The notes under the pieces are model-generated. The model did not search any database and was not told the origin of the DNA. It worked only from the letters and a program-made list of their open reading frames with translations. Of a stretch of DNA of 64,000 nt, positions 1 to 12,664 are shown one piece after another. A program made the position numbers and the translations under genes. Within the stretch, counting starts at the first letter, position 1. Every line of letters begins with the position of its first letter. Origin of the DNA: Rhodoblastus sp963710275 (lineage in GTDB: Bacteria > Pseudomonadota > Alphaproteobacteria > Rhizobiales > Beijerinckiaceae); the NCBI GenBank assembly GCA_963710275.1, contig CAVPZS010000005.1, positions 186,001 to 250,000 on the forward strand. Reading direction: 5' to 3'.

Positions 1-1107
1 TGGCGAATCCGGCGCGAAAGTTTCTGCTGGCCGGACGCGGCGGCCTCAACCTCACCCATTCCGAGGATTTCACCAAATTTCTCGCCCGCTATGGCGCATC
101 GGCGGAAAGGTTGAAGCCTTTTCTCGAAGCCTTCGGCCCGCAACAGCTGCGCGACTGGTGCGCCGGCCTTGGCCAGGACACCTTTATCGGCTCCAGCGGC
201 CGTGTGTTTCCGCGCGCGATGAAGGCGTCGCCGCTGCTGCGCGCCTGGCTGCGCGCTCTCGCCGAGCTCTCCGTGCAGTTTCGCCCGCGCCATGCGTTTC
301 GCGGCTTTGAACAGGGCGCGGCGCTGTTCGACGCCCCTGAGGGACCGACAAAGATCGAGGCCGATGTTTTCGTGCTGGCGCTCGGCGGCGCCTCGTGGCC
401 GCGCCTCGGCGCCAATGGCGACTGGGTTTCTTCGCTCGCGGCTGCGGGGATTGAATCCAGCCCGTTGCGCCCGGCCAATTGCGGCGTGCTCGTCGACTGG
501 TCGGACTTTTTCCGCGAAAAATTCCATGGCGAGCCGCTGAAGAACATCGCCCTGCGTTTCGGCGAACATTCGGCCAAGGGCGAAGCCGTCATCGTCCGGC
601 GCGGGCTGGAGGGCGGCGCCGTCTATGCGCTGTCCGGCGCGATTCGCGACGCCATCGCCTCCGGCGCGGAGGCGATGCTCCAAATCGACCTGCGGCCCGA
701 TTTTTCCGAGCAGGATATTCTGCGCCGCCTGTCGCGCCCGCGCGGCAAAACGAGCCTCTCCAATTACCTGCGGAAAATCTGGGGTTGAGCCCGCTCGCCG
801 TCGCGCTGCTGCGCGAAAGGGGCCGCTCGCCGGAAGAAGCCGCGGCGCTCGCGCGCCTGATCAAGTCCGCCCCGCTGAAGGTCGTCGGCGTGGGCGGGCT
901 CGAGCGCGCCATTTCCACCGCCGGCGGGATCATCTGGGACGCCTGGACGAGCAATTGATGGCCCGCAGCATGCCCGGCCTGTTCGTCGCCGGCGAAATGC
1001 TCGACTGGGAGGCGCCGACCGGGGGCTATCTCCTGACCGCATGTTTCGCCACCGGCCGCGCGGCGGGGCTGGCGGCGGCGGAATGGGCGAATGAGGGTCA
1101 AACGTAG
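1..1107 (+). CDS. NAD(P)/FAD-dependent oxidoreductase, BaiN/TIGR03862 family (5'-truncated)
   Basis: The gene enters at the left edge, so the N-terminal FAD-binding Rossmann segment is missing. The visible part opens with the family hallmark AGRGGLNLTHSE and ends with VAGEMLDWEAPTGGYLL followed by a helical tail, which is the FAD-contacting C-terminus of the TIGR03862/HI0933-like flavoproteins. The substrate of this family is not settled. The reading frame breaks twice, near 780 and near 945. Each is compatible with one missing base (for example GCC-CTG read as GCCTG), and both sides still align to the family, so I treat it as one gene. It ends in TAG at 1105-1107. Family assignment is firm, function open. 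Confidence 0.82.
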
Positions 1108-1114
1108 GGCGGTG

Positions 1115-1260
1115 ACGGCAAACGGCTCGTTGGAGACATCTGGTAGCCGGGGGCAATTCACCATCATGGTGCTATGTGGAGCGAAGCAATGACGGCATAG
1201 GCGCTGGGCCAAGGCGACGACGTTTCGTCCTCGCGCGCAAGTCCGCTGTCCGGCGATCAA
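1115..1260. repeat. Dispersed REP-like intergenic repeat, copy A
   Basis: Positions 1124-1149 match 30423-30448 base for base (26 bp, beginning ggctcgttggagac). After a divergent stretch, 1179-1250 (gagcgaagcaatgacggcat...gtttcgtcctcgcgcgcaag) again matches 30573-30640 closely. Copy A lacks most of the inverted-repeat core present in the second copy. It fills the gap between the flavoprotein and serC. Confidence 0.75.
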
Positions 1261-1376
1261 TGGTAAGGCTGGGAAGCCGCGACCTTTCGTCTCGCTTGAC
1301 CGTTCCGTGACACAGGCGTAATCGCCCTCTCGGGTCATCTCGCCCCAACGCGAGGCGCCCATCTGGGAGGATGGAT

Positions 1377-2570
<1,194 letters not shown>

Positions 2571-2599
2571 CGACGCGGCATCCATCCCGCCCAAGCGCA

Positions 2600-2640
2600 T
2601 GGACGGATTCTTCGCTCGCTCGCAATGCGCATTCCGATGT
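2600..2640. repeat. REP-like repeat fragment before serA
   Basis: The stretch ggattcttcgctc-gctcgcaatgcgcat (about 2610-2637) resembles the right arm of the repeat at 30556-30585 with a few differences. It lies in the serC-serA spacer, upstream of the serA ribosome binding site. Confidence 0.5.
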
Positions 2641-2667
2641 AAAGATCCACATTCCCGGAGGATTGCC

Positions 2668-4259
2668 ATGGCTCCCCGCGTTCTCATTTCCGACGACCTT
2701 TCGCCCGCCGCCGTCGCCATTTTCAAGGAGCGCGGCGTCGAGGTCGATGTCCAGCCCGGCCTCGGCAAGGACAAGGACAAGCTCGCCGCGATCATCGGCG
2801 ATTATGACGGCCTCGCCATCCGCTCGGCCACCAAGGTCACGGCGAAAATCCTCGAAGGCGCCAAAAAGCTGAAGGTCATCGGCCGCGCCGGCATCGGCGT
2901 CGACAATGTCGATATTCCCGCCGCCACCGCCGCGCGGCGTCATCGTGATGAACACGCCCTTCGGCAATTCCATCACCACCGCCGAACACGCCATCGCCCT
3001 GATGTTCGCCCTGGCGCGCGAAATTCCCGCCGCCGACGCCTCGACCCAGGCCGGCAAATGGGAAAAGAACCGCTTCATGGGCGTCGAGATCACCGGCAAG
3101 ATGCTGGGCCTCATCGGCTGCGGCAATATCGGCTCGATCGTCGCCGACCGCGCCAACGGCCTGAAGATGCGGGTCATCGCCTATCGATCCCTTCCTGTCG
3201 CCCGAACGCGCGCAAGATCTCGGCGTGGAAAAGGTCGAGCTGGACGACCTTCTGCCGCGCGCCGATTTCATCACCCTGCATACGCCGATGACGGCGCAGA
3301 CCAAGAACATCCTCTCGGCGGAAACCCTCGCCAAGACCAAGAAGGGCGTGCGCATCATCAATTGCGCGCGCGGCGGCCTGGTCGACGAAGCCGCGCTGCG
3401 GGCGGCGCTCGACAGCGGCCATGTCGCGGGCGCGGCCTTCGACGTGTTCGTCGAGGAGCCGGCCAACGGACAATCCCCTGTTCGGCCACGCCAACGTCGT
3501 CTGCACGCCGCATCTCGGCGCCTCCACCAACGAGGCGCAGGAAAATGTCGCCCTGCAGGTGGCCGAGCAGATGGCCGACTATCTGACCCGCGGCGCGATC
3601 ACCAACGCCCTCAACTTCCCCTCGATCACCGCCGAGGAGGCGCCGCGGCTGAAGCCCTTCATCGCCCTGGCGGAAAAGCTCGGCTCCTTCGCCGGCCAGC
3701 TGACCGAAGGCGGGCGTGAAGAAACTGACCATCACCTATGAGGGCCATGTCGGCGCGCTGAAGACCAAGGCCCTGACGGCGGCGGCGCTGGCCGGCTTCC
3801 TGCGGCCCATGCTGGCGGACGTCAACATGGTCTCGGCGCCGGTCGTCGCCAAGGAGCGCGGCATCGTCATCGACGAAGTCTTGCGCGCGGCGGAGGGCGA
3901 TTATGATTCGCTGATCACCCTGACGGTCGAGACCGAGGGCCAGACCCGTTCGGTGGCCGGCGCGGTGTTCAACGACGGCAAGCCGCGCATTGTCGAGATC
4001 AAGGGCATCAAGGCCGACGCCGAATTCTCGCCCTCGATGATCTATGTCGTCGAACGCCGACAAGCCCGGCTTCATCGGCCGTTTCGCCAGCCTGCTCGGC
4101 GAGGCCGGCGTCAATATCGCCACTTTCGCGCTCGGCCGCGACGCCGAGGGCGGCTCCGCCATCGCGCTGGTCGGGATCGACGGCGAGGTGCCGGAAAAGA
4201 TTTTTGCGCAAATTCTCGCCCTCCCCGGAGTGAAACAGGCCAAGGCCCTGAAGTTCTGA
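2668..4259 (+). CDS. serA: D-3-phosphoglycerate dehydrogenase
   Basis: First committed step of serine synthesis: oxidises 3-phosphoglycerate to 3-phosphohydroxypyruvate with NAD. Start ATG 2668 has a CGGAGG site 5 nt upstream. In order: substrate-binding half, NAD-binding fold (GLIGCGNIGSIVADRA), catalytic segment INCARGGLVDEAAL, HLGASTNEAQENVA, then the long type-I tail with the ASB domain and a C-terminal ACT domain (NADKPGFIGRF...GVNIATFALGRD). Joined length is about 528 aa, as expected for the long form. Five +1 frameshifts (near 2930, 3186, 3470, 3713, 4053) cut it. Because all are +1 and nothing is lost between fragments, sequencing insertion is likelier than decay. The ACT domain suggests serine feedback, known for the family. 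Confidence 0.92.
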
Positions 4260-4293
4260 TCGCGGCGCTCCATCCGCTTGATCCCGATCAAAT

Positions 4294-4316
4294 GCGGGGC
4301 GGAAAAAACCGCCCCG
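4294..4316 (+). terminator. Possible terminator hairpin after serA
   Basis: GGGGCGG (4296-4302), a six-A loop, then CCGCCCC (4309-4315) forms a 7-bp GC hairpin 35 bp after serA. No clear T-run follows (only a short CTTTC), so it is a weak intrinsic terminator at best. Confidence 0.35.
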
Positions 4317-4421
4317 GCTTTCGCGCGGCTTGACTTCGCAGTGCAAAATGGCCAGTTTCCCGCGGCGTCCTTCCGCTCGGAAGCTGGCGCTCCACGGCCT
4401 TGCGCCCAAACGATGCGGACC

Positions 4422-5375
4422 ATGGTCTCCTATCTCGATTTCGAAAAGCCCGTCGCCGAACTGGAAGCCAGGGTCGAAGACCTGCGCGCCCTGTCGGAGC
4501 GCGGGGATTCGCCGCCAATCGGCGAGGAGCTGACCAAGTTGCAGGCCAAGGCCGCCAAGGCTCTGGCCGATCTCTACGCCGGGCTCACCCCCTGGCAGAA
4601 GACCCAGGTCGCCCGCCATCCGCAGCGGCCGCATTGCGTCGATTACATCCGCGAGTTGATCGAGGACTTCACGCCGCTGGCCGGCGACCGAAAGTTCGGC
4701 GAGGACGAGGCCATCCTCTGCGGCCTCGGGCGCTTCCGCGGCCAGTCGGTCGCCGTGATCGGCCAGGAAAAAGGCTCCGACACAGCCTCGAGGCTCAAGC
4801 ATAATTTCGGCATGGTGAAGCCGGAAGGCTATCGCAAGGCGGTGCGCGTGATGGAAATGGCCGAGCGTTTCGGCCTGCCGGTCCTGTCCTTCGTCGACAC
4901 CGCCGGCGCCTTTCCCGGCATCGAGGCGGAAGAGCGCGGCCAGGCGGAAGCCATCGCCCGCGCCACCGAGGCGGCGCTGATCCTCGGCACGCCCAATGTC
5001 GCCCTGGTGATCGGCGAAGGCGGCTCCGGCGGCGCGCTGGGCATCGCCGCCTGCAACGCGGTGCTGATGCTGGAGCACGCCATTTATACCGTCGCTTCGC
5101 CGGAGGCCTCGGCCTCGATCCTGTGGCGCGATTCGGCGCGCGCGCAGGACGCCGCGATGAGCATGAAGATCACCGCCCAGGATTTGCTCAAATTCGGCAT
5201 TATCGACGGCATCGTCCCTGAACCGGTCGGCGGCGCCCATCGCGACCCGCAAGCCGCCATCCAGGCCGGCGGCGACGCGATGAACGCCGCGCTGGCGCGC
5301 TATGCCGGCCTCGAAGCCCATGTGGTGCGCATCGCGCGCGAGGAAAAGTTCCTGGCCATGGGCCGCAAGATCTGA
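4422..5375 (+). CDS. accA: Acetyl-CoA carboxylase carboxyltransferase subunit alpha
   Basis: Alpha subunit of the carboxyltransferase that moves CO2 from biotin to acetyl-CoA, making malonyl-CoA for fatty acid synthesis; it partners AccD. The protein starts MVSYLDFEKPVAELE, contains VDTAGAFPGIEAEERGQAEA and the glycine-rich oxyanion region GEGGSGGALGI, then ASPEASASILWRD. At 317 aa the length is normal and the frame is unbroken. An ATG nine bases upstream (4413) is an alternative start; 4422 matches the usual family N-terminus better. Confidence 0.93.
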   Translation: MVSYLDFEKPVAELEARVEDLRALSERGDSPPIGEELTKLQAKAAKALADLYAGLTPWQKTQVARHPQRPHCVDYIRELIEDFTPLAGDRKFGEDEAILCGLGRFRGQSVAVIGQEKGSDTASRLKHNFGMVKPEGYRKAVRVMEMAERFGLPVLSFVDTAGAFPGIEAEERGQAEAIARATEAALILGTPNVALVIGEGGSGGALGIAACNAVLMLEHAIYTVASPEASASILWRDSARAQDAAMSMKITAQDLLKFGIIDGIVPEPVGGAHRDPQAAIQAGGDAMNAALARYAGLEAHVVRIAREEKFLAMGRKI

Positions 5376-5565
5376 GTTTCGCGGGCGCGTCCCCAGGCCG
5401 CGCTTGCGAAGTGTTAACGATTGCTTCACCATAGCGGAGGATCGACCTCCGGGTGGTAAAGAATGGTGTAAGATTAATTGCGTTAAACCATGAAAAAAGC
5501 GCAGGCTGATTTCACGCCGGTTCCGGCATGGCCTTGGCCGCCCTTGACCTCGATGGGATAAATTC

Positions 5566-7054
5566 ATGAGCCGCCTTGTCCAGACCGGCGATCTTCCTGC
5601 CCCGCGACTTCCCCGCAAGGCGGCTGCGGCCGCCTTTGCTTTCGGCGTGTTGGCGAGCCTCGCCGGCTGCAACGACGTGCAGGAAGGCCGCGCCATGCAG
5701 GCGCTATCCGACGAGACCATGGCCGCGCTGCAGGAAAAGGGCGTCTCGCCCCAGGCGCCGATGCTGATCCGCGCCTACAAGAAGGAAGTCGGAACTCGAA
5801 GTCTGGAAAATGCGTCCGGACGGAACCTACGTCCACGTCCGCAGACTTTCCGATCTGCCGCTGGTCGGGCCAGCTCGGCCCCAAGACACACGAAGGCGAC
5901 CGCCAGTCGCCCGAAGGGCTTCTATTCCATCACCCCGGCGATGATGAACCCGCATTCCGCCTATTACCTGTCGTTCAACATCGGCTATCCCAACGCCTAT
6001 GACCGCGCCCATGGCGCCACCGGCGGCCTGGTGATGGTGCATGGCGTGTGCTCGTCGGCCGGCTGCTTCTCGATGACCGACGCGCAGATCGCCGAAATCT
6101 TCGCCCTGGCGCGCGAATCCTTCAACGGCGGCCAGCGCGCGATCCAGATGCAGTCCTATCCCTTCCACATGAACGCGCAGAATCTCGCCAAATACCGGCT
6201 GGATCCGAACATGCCGTTCTGGAAGGAGCTGAAGAAGGGCAACGACCATTTCGAGGCGACGCAAGCACGACGTGTCCGTCGCGGTTTGTGGCAGTCACTA
6301 TGTGTTCGACGCCAAATCGGCCAATGGGGCGGCGCTTGAAGCCGACGCCGCCTGCCCGCCGCTGAAGTTCGACCCGGAGATCGAGGCCAAGGCCGCCGAG
6401 CGCGCTCGCGCCGACGACGCCGCCGTGGCCGAACTCGTCGCCAAGGGAACCCGCCCGGTGCGCCTGGTCTACCAGGACGGCGCGCAGCATCCAGCCTTCG
6501 CCCATCGTTTCGCCGACGTCAGCCGTCCCGACGCGCTCGTGCCGCCGGTCGAACTGGCGCTCGACGATCCCAATGCGCGCTATGCCGCCAAAGCGCGCAA
6601 GGCTTCGACGGCTGCCGCCCTCGTTCTCGCGCAGGCGCAGGCGCGCCAGGAAGCGGAAGCCCAGCAGAAGGCGCAACAACAGGCCCAGGCCGTCGCCGCG
6701 GCCCAATCGGCGGGCGAACCCATGGCCGCCGCGCGGTCGCAAGGCGAAAAACTCGCCGCCGCGATCAGTTCGTTCAATCGTGAAGAGCCGAAGCCGGAAG
6801 CCGTGGCCGCAGTCTCGTCCATCGCGACCGGCGCGCAGAGCACGCAGGCCGCCAAGGCCTCTGTCGCCGCGGCGAAAACTGTCACCCCGGCGAAGCAATT
6901 GGCCAAGGCCGGGGTCGCGACCAAACCATTGGCCAAGGCCGCTGTCGCCGCCAAGCCGGCGGCCAGGCCCGCAGTTGAGAAGCCGCAAGCGGCGTTGCCC
7001 GTCACGCAGACGGTCGCAAGCTTCGCGCCGGCGAATTCGACGCCCGTGCGTTAA
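5566..7054 (+). CDS. Murein L,D-transpeptidase (YafK/YkuD type), lipoprotein
   Basis: Predicted outer-envelope lipoprotein: a 36-residue signal region ends in the lipobox LAGC. The middle has the YafK-type catalytic domain (VWKMRPDGTY, RWSGQLGPKTHEGDRQSPEGFY, NIGYPNAYDRAHGATGG, and the active-site run VHGVCSSAGCFSMTD with the conserved histidine and cysteine). Known relatives cross-link or trim peptidoglycan peptides. The C-terminal 130 residues are an alanine/lysine/glutamine-rich low-complexity tail. Four +1 frameshifts lie near 5791, 5844, 5919 and 6262; joined length is about 495 aa. The start ATG 5566 has only a weak ribosome site, so it is the less certain point. Confidence 0.85.
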
Positions 7055-7076
7055 GGGAGCCTCTCCGCAGTAACGA

Positions 7077-7114
7077 AGAAAAGCCATCCGCGGCGTCCCG
7101 TGGATGGCTTTTTC
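7077..7114. terminator. Bidirectional intrinsic terminator
   Basis: A roughly 15-bp stem (AAAAGCCATCC-GCGG against CCG-TGGATGGCTTTT, one G-U pair) with a CGTC loop lies between the converging transpeptidase and ihfA genes. T-runs follow on both strands. Confidence 0.85.
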
Positions 7115-7141
7115 GTTTGATCAGCCTTCAGGCAGGCCGGC

Positions 7142-7555
7142 TCAATCTTCTTCGTCGGGCCCGATTTCGCCGTTGACCCGGGCGATGAGGGTCGGCGAGG
7201 CCTTGAAGGTCATGACGCGCCGGGCGACGATCTTGGCCTCGACGCCGGTGCGGGGATTGCGGCCGATGCGCTCGCGCTTGGAGCGGACGTTGAAGGCGCC
7301 GAAGGCGCGCAGCTTCACCGGCTCCTCGCGCAACACGGCTCCGACGATTTCCTCCAGCGTCATCTCGAACACGTCGCGGGCCTGCGCTCGTGACAGCGAC
7401 GGGCAGGCGTTATAGACGGCGTCGAGCAATTCCGCCCGCGTCGTGGTCTTGCCCTCGACCGAGGCTGGTTTGCGGCCCGGCGCTCCATCCGGAATCAGGC
7501 CAGCCGCGCTAAGCGGAAAATTCAAGCCTGGCTTTTTAAATTGTCGTTGGTCCAT
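7142..7555 (-). CDS. ihfA: Integration host factor alpha-like protein with N-terminal extension
   Basis: DNA-bending nucleoid protein of the HU/IHF family. The core (about residues 38-130) has TRAELLDAVYN, RERIGRNPRTGVEAKI and RRVMTFKAS, closest to IHF alpha. It is 137 aa, about 35 longer than usual because of a leader MDQRQFKKPGLNFPLSAAG. That leader is probably real: GGAGGGG sits just before the ATG at 7555. A second, canonical IhfA may exist elsewhere in the genome, and a HU-like identity is possible. Transcription starts in the spacer before the groEL terminator. Confidence 0.82.
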   Translation of the reverse strand: MDQRQFKKPGLNFPLSAAGLIPDGAPGRKPASVEGKTTTRAELLDAVYNACPSLSRAQARDVFEMTLEEIVGAVLREEPVKLRAFGAFNVRSKRERIGRNPRTGVEAKIVARRVMTFKASPTLIARVNGEIGPDEED

Positions 7556-7664
7556 GAGCCCCTCCGGCCCAGGCGATCGGGCTGACGCTTAATTCGCCTG
7601 AAATGCATAGAAACTGAACTATCAGAGCGTTATGCCTGCTCAGGTTCGCGCGAAAGTGGCGTTC

Positions 7665-7691
7665 GTCACGTCCCGGCGTGACTTAGGTCAA
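7665..7691. promoter_or_regulatory. Overlapping palindromes upstream of ihfA
   Basis: GTCACG-6 bp-CGTGAC (7665-7682) overlaps GTGAC-TTAG-GTCAA (7678-7691). The latter differs from the FNR/FixK consensus TTGAC-N4-GTCAA at one base. Both sit about 110-135 bp before the ihfA start, where its promoter should be. Protein bound is unknown. Confidence 0.35.
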
Positions 7692-7732
7692 GTCATAACG
7701 CCAAAAAATCAAATTCGGTTCATTTTCAACGC

Positions 7733-7756
7733 AAAAGGCCGCCTTGCGGCGGCCTT
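7733..7756 (-). terminator. groEL intrinsic terminator
   Basis: AAGGCCGCC and GGCGGCCTT form a perfect 9-bp stem; read on the minus strand it is followed by TTTT. It sits about 30 bp after the groEL stop. Confidence 0.85.
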
Positions 7757-7784
7757 CGCGTGTGTTGAATTCAGGAAGGCTGGA

Positions 7785-9423
<1,639 letters not shown>

Positions 9424-9524
9424 GTTTTAGCTCCTGGTATAGGTAAATGTTGAGGGGGAGGAAGTTCAGCCGACCTGAATCGGCGCCGCCGATATCAGCC
9501 GGGCCGAATTCGGTCTTGCCGAAT

Positions 9525-9812
9525 TCAGCCGACGATGCCGAGGATGTCGGATTCCTTCATGATCAGGAGGTCCTGACCGTCGATCTTGACTTCGGTGCCG
9601 GACCACTTGCCGAACAGCACGCGGTCGCCGGCCTTGACGTCGAGGGGGGCGAGCTTGCCGGATTCGTCGCGGGCGCCGGGGCCGACGGCGATCACTTCGC
9701 CTTCCTGGGGCTTTTCCTTGGCGGTATCGGGGATGATGATGCCGCCCTTGGTCTTCTCTTCGCCTTCGAGGCGCTTGACGACGACGCGATCATGCAGGGG
9801 ACGAAAGGCCAT
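9525..9812 (-). CDS. groES: Co-chaperonin GroES (10 kDa)
   Basis: Lid of the GroEL chamber. The 95-residue protein MAFRPLHDRVVVKRLEGEEKT...ESDILGIVG has the mobile-loop GGIIIPDTAKEKP. I chose ATG 9812 because an upstream in-frame ATG at 9884 would place the CIRCE operator inside the gene. It is first in the groES-groEL operon, 101 bp ahead of groEL, with promoter and HrcA operator directly upstream. Confidence 0.95.
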   Translation of the reverse strand: MAFRPLHDRVVVKRLEGEEKTKGGIIIPDTAKEKPQEGEVIAVGPGARDESGKLAPLDVKAGDRVLFGKWSGTEVKIDGQDLLIMKESDILGIVG

Positions 9813-9877
9813 GGGAAATGTCCTGTTAGTTGAAATCCGGACCGACTGAAGCGGCGGAGATTGGAAAGGAACGCCTG

Positions 9878-9904
9878 TTAGCACTCATGGTTGGAGAGTG
9901 CTAA
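9878..9904. promoter_or_regulatory. CIRCE element (HrcA operator) of groESL
   Basis: TTAGCACTC, nine bases, GAGTGCTAA: a perfect copy of the CIRCE inverted repeat. It lies 66 bp before groES and just downstream of the promoter -10 box, where bound HrcA represses transcription until heat shock. Confidence 0.97.
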
Positions 9905-9916
9905 CAGGCTGACGGG

Positions 9917-9945
9917 TAGATAGGAGCCGCGCCGGAAACTGTCAA
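9917..9945 (-). promoter_or_regulatory. Sigma-70 promoter of groESL
   Basis: On the minus strand TTGACA (9940-9945), a 17-bp spacer, then TATCTA (9917-9922). The start of transcription would fall at the upstream edge of the CIRCE element. Confidence 0.85.
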
Positions 9946-10254
9946 GACGGGGCAAATTGCGAAAAATGCGGTCCAGGGTCGAAGGACCCCGACACGCCGA
10001 CGCCGCGGCGCGGATTATCGAAGCGGGAGCGCCGGATAGAACGGCCGCAGCGCGCCCGTACGCGCCTTAACCCTAAAAGACAATTCATCTCTTTTGCGGA
10101 GATTTCATGACGCCCGCCTTCGCGAGCGCGAAGCTTCGCCAGCGCGTGGCGCCTGCGCCGACGCGCCACGCCGCCAAGACTTTTTAACGCCACAACGCTA
10201 CATTGCCGTCATGACGAGCCTGGCCGCCCCTTCAATTTCCGTGGAAGTTTTCCG
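9946..10254. other. Intergenic region between groESL promoter and flippase
   Basis: About 300 bp without a credible gene. It holds a strong 9-bp GC hairpin (GCGTGGCGC at 10144-10152 with GCGCCACGC at 10163-10171), followed eight bases later by TTTTT, so it could terminate or attenuate a rightward transcript. A smaller hairpin (CTTCGC/GCGAAG) lies near 10120-10136. No clear promoter for the flippase was seen. Confidence 0.4.
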
Positions 10255-11714
10255 ATGAGCGTCATGCTGACGTTTCTCGTCAATACGATCTTCAACCTGA
10301 TCGTCGGGCTGATCGTCGCCAAGTTCCTGGGTCCCGAGCGAATATGGCCAGTTCGCGCTGGCCATCGGCGTCATGACCTTCGGCCAGGCGCTCGCCTTCG
10401 AATGGATCCGCCAATGCGCCGTGCGCTTTTATTCCGAACGCACGCGGGCCGAGGCCCCAAAAGTCCGCGCCACGCTCGACGCCGCCTTTTCGGTCTTCGC
10501 GCTCTCCTTCGTTCCTTTCGCGCTGGCCGTGGCCTATCTCGGTCCCGGCCTTCTCGCTGCCGCGCGACATGGTGGCGCTGGCCTTCGCCGCCTCCATCGC
10601 CAACGGATTGTTCGACTACCAGACCGCGATGGTGCGGGCGCGCTTCGACGACCGGCTCTATCTCAGCGGTGATCGTGTCGAAGAACCTGCTGGCCCTCGT
10701 CGTCACCGCCGGCGGCGCCTGGGCCACAGGTTCGGCCAAGGTCGCGCTGATCGCGGGCATGTCCAGCCTGCTCGGCTCGGTCCTGATCTGGCGCTCGCGG
10801 CTGATCGACCGTGACGCCGCCCTGAAAAAGCCGAGCGCGACCTCGCCCGGCAATATGTCGCCTATGCCGCGCCCATCGTCGCTTCCATCGTGCTCTACCA
10901 ACTCATTCCGCTGGCCAATCGCGATTTTGCGACGCGTTTCTACGGCTTCGCCGAAACCGGCAAATTTGCGCTGGCCTATGACCTGGGACTGCGCGCCGTG
11001 CAGGCGGTCGGCTCCGCGCTCGACGTCCTGCTGTTCCAGATCGCGGTGCGGGCGCATGACCTGCACGGCGAGGACCACGCGCGCGAGCAGATCGCCCGCA
11101 ATATCGCCGTGGTCTTTGCGATCCTGCTGCCCGCCTGCGTCGGCGTCTGGATCATATTGCCCTCGATCGAGGCGCTCATCGTGCCCGAAGCCTATCGCGG
11201 CCCGTTCGGGCGCTTCCTGACCCTGATGCTGCCGGGCCTGTTCTGCTTCAGTCTCGGCCAGTTTTCGATCAACGCGATTTTCCAGATCGCGCGCAAGACC
11301 ATGCCCATGGTCATGGGGGCGCTGGCGACCTGCATCGCCGATCCTGTTTTGGTCTGGCTGCTGCCGCGCGGCGGCGACGCCTCCAGTCTCGCCATGGCGC
11401 AAAGTCTCGCCATGGCCTTCGGCCTCGTCGTGCTGATCGGCTTCGCCCAGGCCAACGCCCCGCAATGGCCGCGTTTCCGCGACATCGCCCTGTCGATCCT
11501 GGGCTGTCTCGGCATGGCCGCGCTGGCCGCCCCCTTGCGCTCGCTGCAGCCGGGCCTGGCGCTGATGGCGACGCAGATGGTGCTGGCCGGCAGCTTCTAT
11601 CTGCTGGTGGTCGCGAGTTTCGACGTCGCCGGCCTGCGCAGCGCCTTCATGGCCAAGGCCGAACCCTGGCTCTTGCGAAAGGGCGGCGTAGTCAAGGCTT
11701 TTTTGCCGTTATGA
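10255..11714 (+). CDS. Polysaccharide flippase (oligosaccharide flippase/MATE-like)
   Basis: Multi-pass inner-membrane protein of the Wzx/MVF-type exporter superfamily, about 485 aa. It begins with MLTFLVNTIFNLIVGLIVAKFLGPE and YGQFALAIGVMTFG, the classic first helices of lipopolysaccharide/exopolysaccharide flippases, and alternates hydrophobic helices to the end. Such proteins move lipid-linked sugar units to the periplasm. Frameshifts: +1 near 10340, 10558 and 10672, then -1 near 10833. The start is uncertain: ATG 10255 lacks a good ribosome site, and ATG 10211 in another frame could be the true start if one more indel exists. No glycosyltransferases are adjacent, so the sugar is unknown. 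Confidence 0.75.
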
Positions 11715-11805
11715 CTTTCATAACCACAATAACAAGGAAAGCTTTCTCCTGGCATTTTACGGATTATACTTGACGCCATCAACGTCCACGAGAGCCGGCG
11801 CCGCC

Positions 11806-12506
11806 ATGTCCCCTTTTCGCCCCCTGATCCTCGGCCTCGCGCTCTGTTGCGCCCTGGCGCCTTTCGCCCAGGCCGGCAATCTCGGCGGCGGATTGATCGA
11901 GTTTATCGCCACCGGCGGCGGCGCTGACCGCGCGCCACGCCACAGCCGCAGCCGATCGCTGCGCCGACGGCCGCTTATGGATCGGCCCATGTGCTGACCA
12001 ATGCGCCCGACGGCCGCACGCTCCAGGCCTCCCTGACCCCGGCCCAGCCGAACCGCGTCATACCCGCCGAATTGCTGCGCCGGGAAGTGGACTATCCGCA
12101 GGGCCGCAAGGTCGGGTCGATCGTCGTCGACACGCCCAGCCATTACCTCTATCTCGTCACCGCGCCCGGCCGCGCCATGCGCTATGGCATCGGCGTCGGA
12201 CGCCCCGGCTTCACCTGGTCCGGCCACAAGACCATCAGCCGCAAGGCGGAATGGCCGGACTGGACGCCGCCGGCGGCGATGCTGCTGCGCCGCCCCGACT
12301 TGCCCCAGCATATGGACGGCGGCCCCGGCAACCCGCTCGGCGCCCGGGCGCTCTATCTGGGCGCGTCCGAATATCGCATCCACGGCACGACGGAGCCCTG
12401 GACCATTGGCCAGAACGTCTCCTCCGGCTGCATCCGGATGATGAACGAGGACGTGATCGATCTGTTTGAACGCGTGAAGGTCGGGACGCCGGTCGAGGTC
12501 CTGTAA
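11806..12506 (+). CDS. Periplasmic L,D-transpeptidase, YkuD (ErfK/YbiS) family
   Basis: Signal peptide MSPFRPLILGLALCCALAPFAQA, a short proline-rich linker, then the YkuD domain: GSIVVDTPSHYLYLV, YGIGVGRPGFTWSG and the catalytic signature IHGTTEPWTIG...SSGCIRMMNEDV with active-site His and Cys. It would form 3-3 peptide cross-links or anchor proteins to peptidoglycan. Joined length about 233 aa. A -1 frameshift near 11935, in the linker, separates signal peptide and catalytic domain. It ends in TAA followed by a terminator. Confidence 0.88.
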
Positions 12507-12546
12507 CGATTAGACCAGAATTTTTGCTCGGACGAAAAGCGACGTG

Positions 12547-12575
12547 GCGGCGGAGGGAAACCTTCGCCGCTTTTT
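12547..12575 (+). terminator. Intrinsic terminator after L,D-transpeptidase
   Basis: GCGGCGGAGG, loop GAAA, CCTTCGCCGC (one G-U pair), then TTTTT. Confidence 0.85.
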
Positions 12576-12617
12576 CTTTCGCGAGACAATTGTTTGGCGT
12601 CACAAAGCGCCAACGAC

Positions 12618-12645
12618 AAAAGGCGGGCTTGCGGCCCGCCTTTTC
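12618..12645 (-). terminator. rpmB terminator
   Basis: GGCGGGC and GCCCGCC form a GC stem with an A-run on one side and a T-run on the other. On the minus strand it lies about 20 bp after the rpmB stop. Confidence 0.75.
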
Positions 12646-12664
12646 AGTCCGGAATGCGCCGTGA

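Noticed and set aside
5435..5451. CGGAGG-ATCGA-CCTCCG hairpin after accA
   Set aside because: Only six pairs and no T-run, so not a convincing terminator or operator.
5488..5502. CtrA-like TTAA...TTAA pair upstream of the YafK-type gene
   Set aside because: The half sites are separated by five bases, not the seven of the CtrA consensus.
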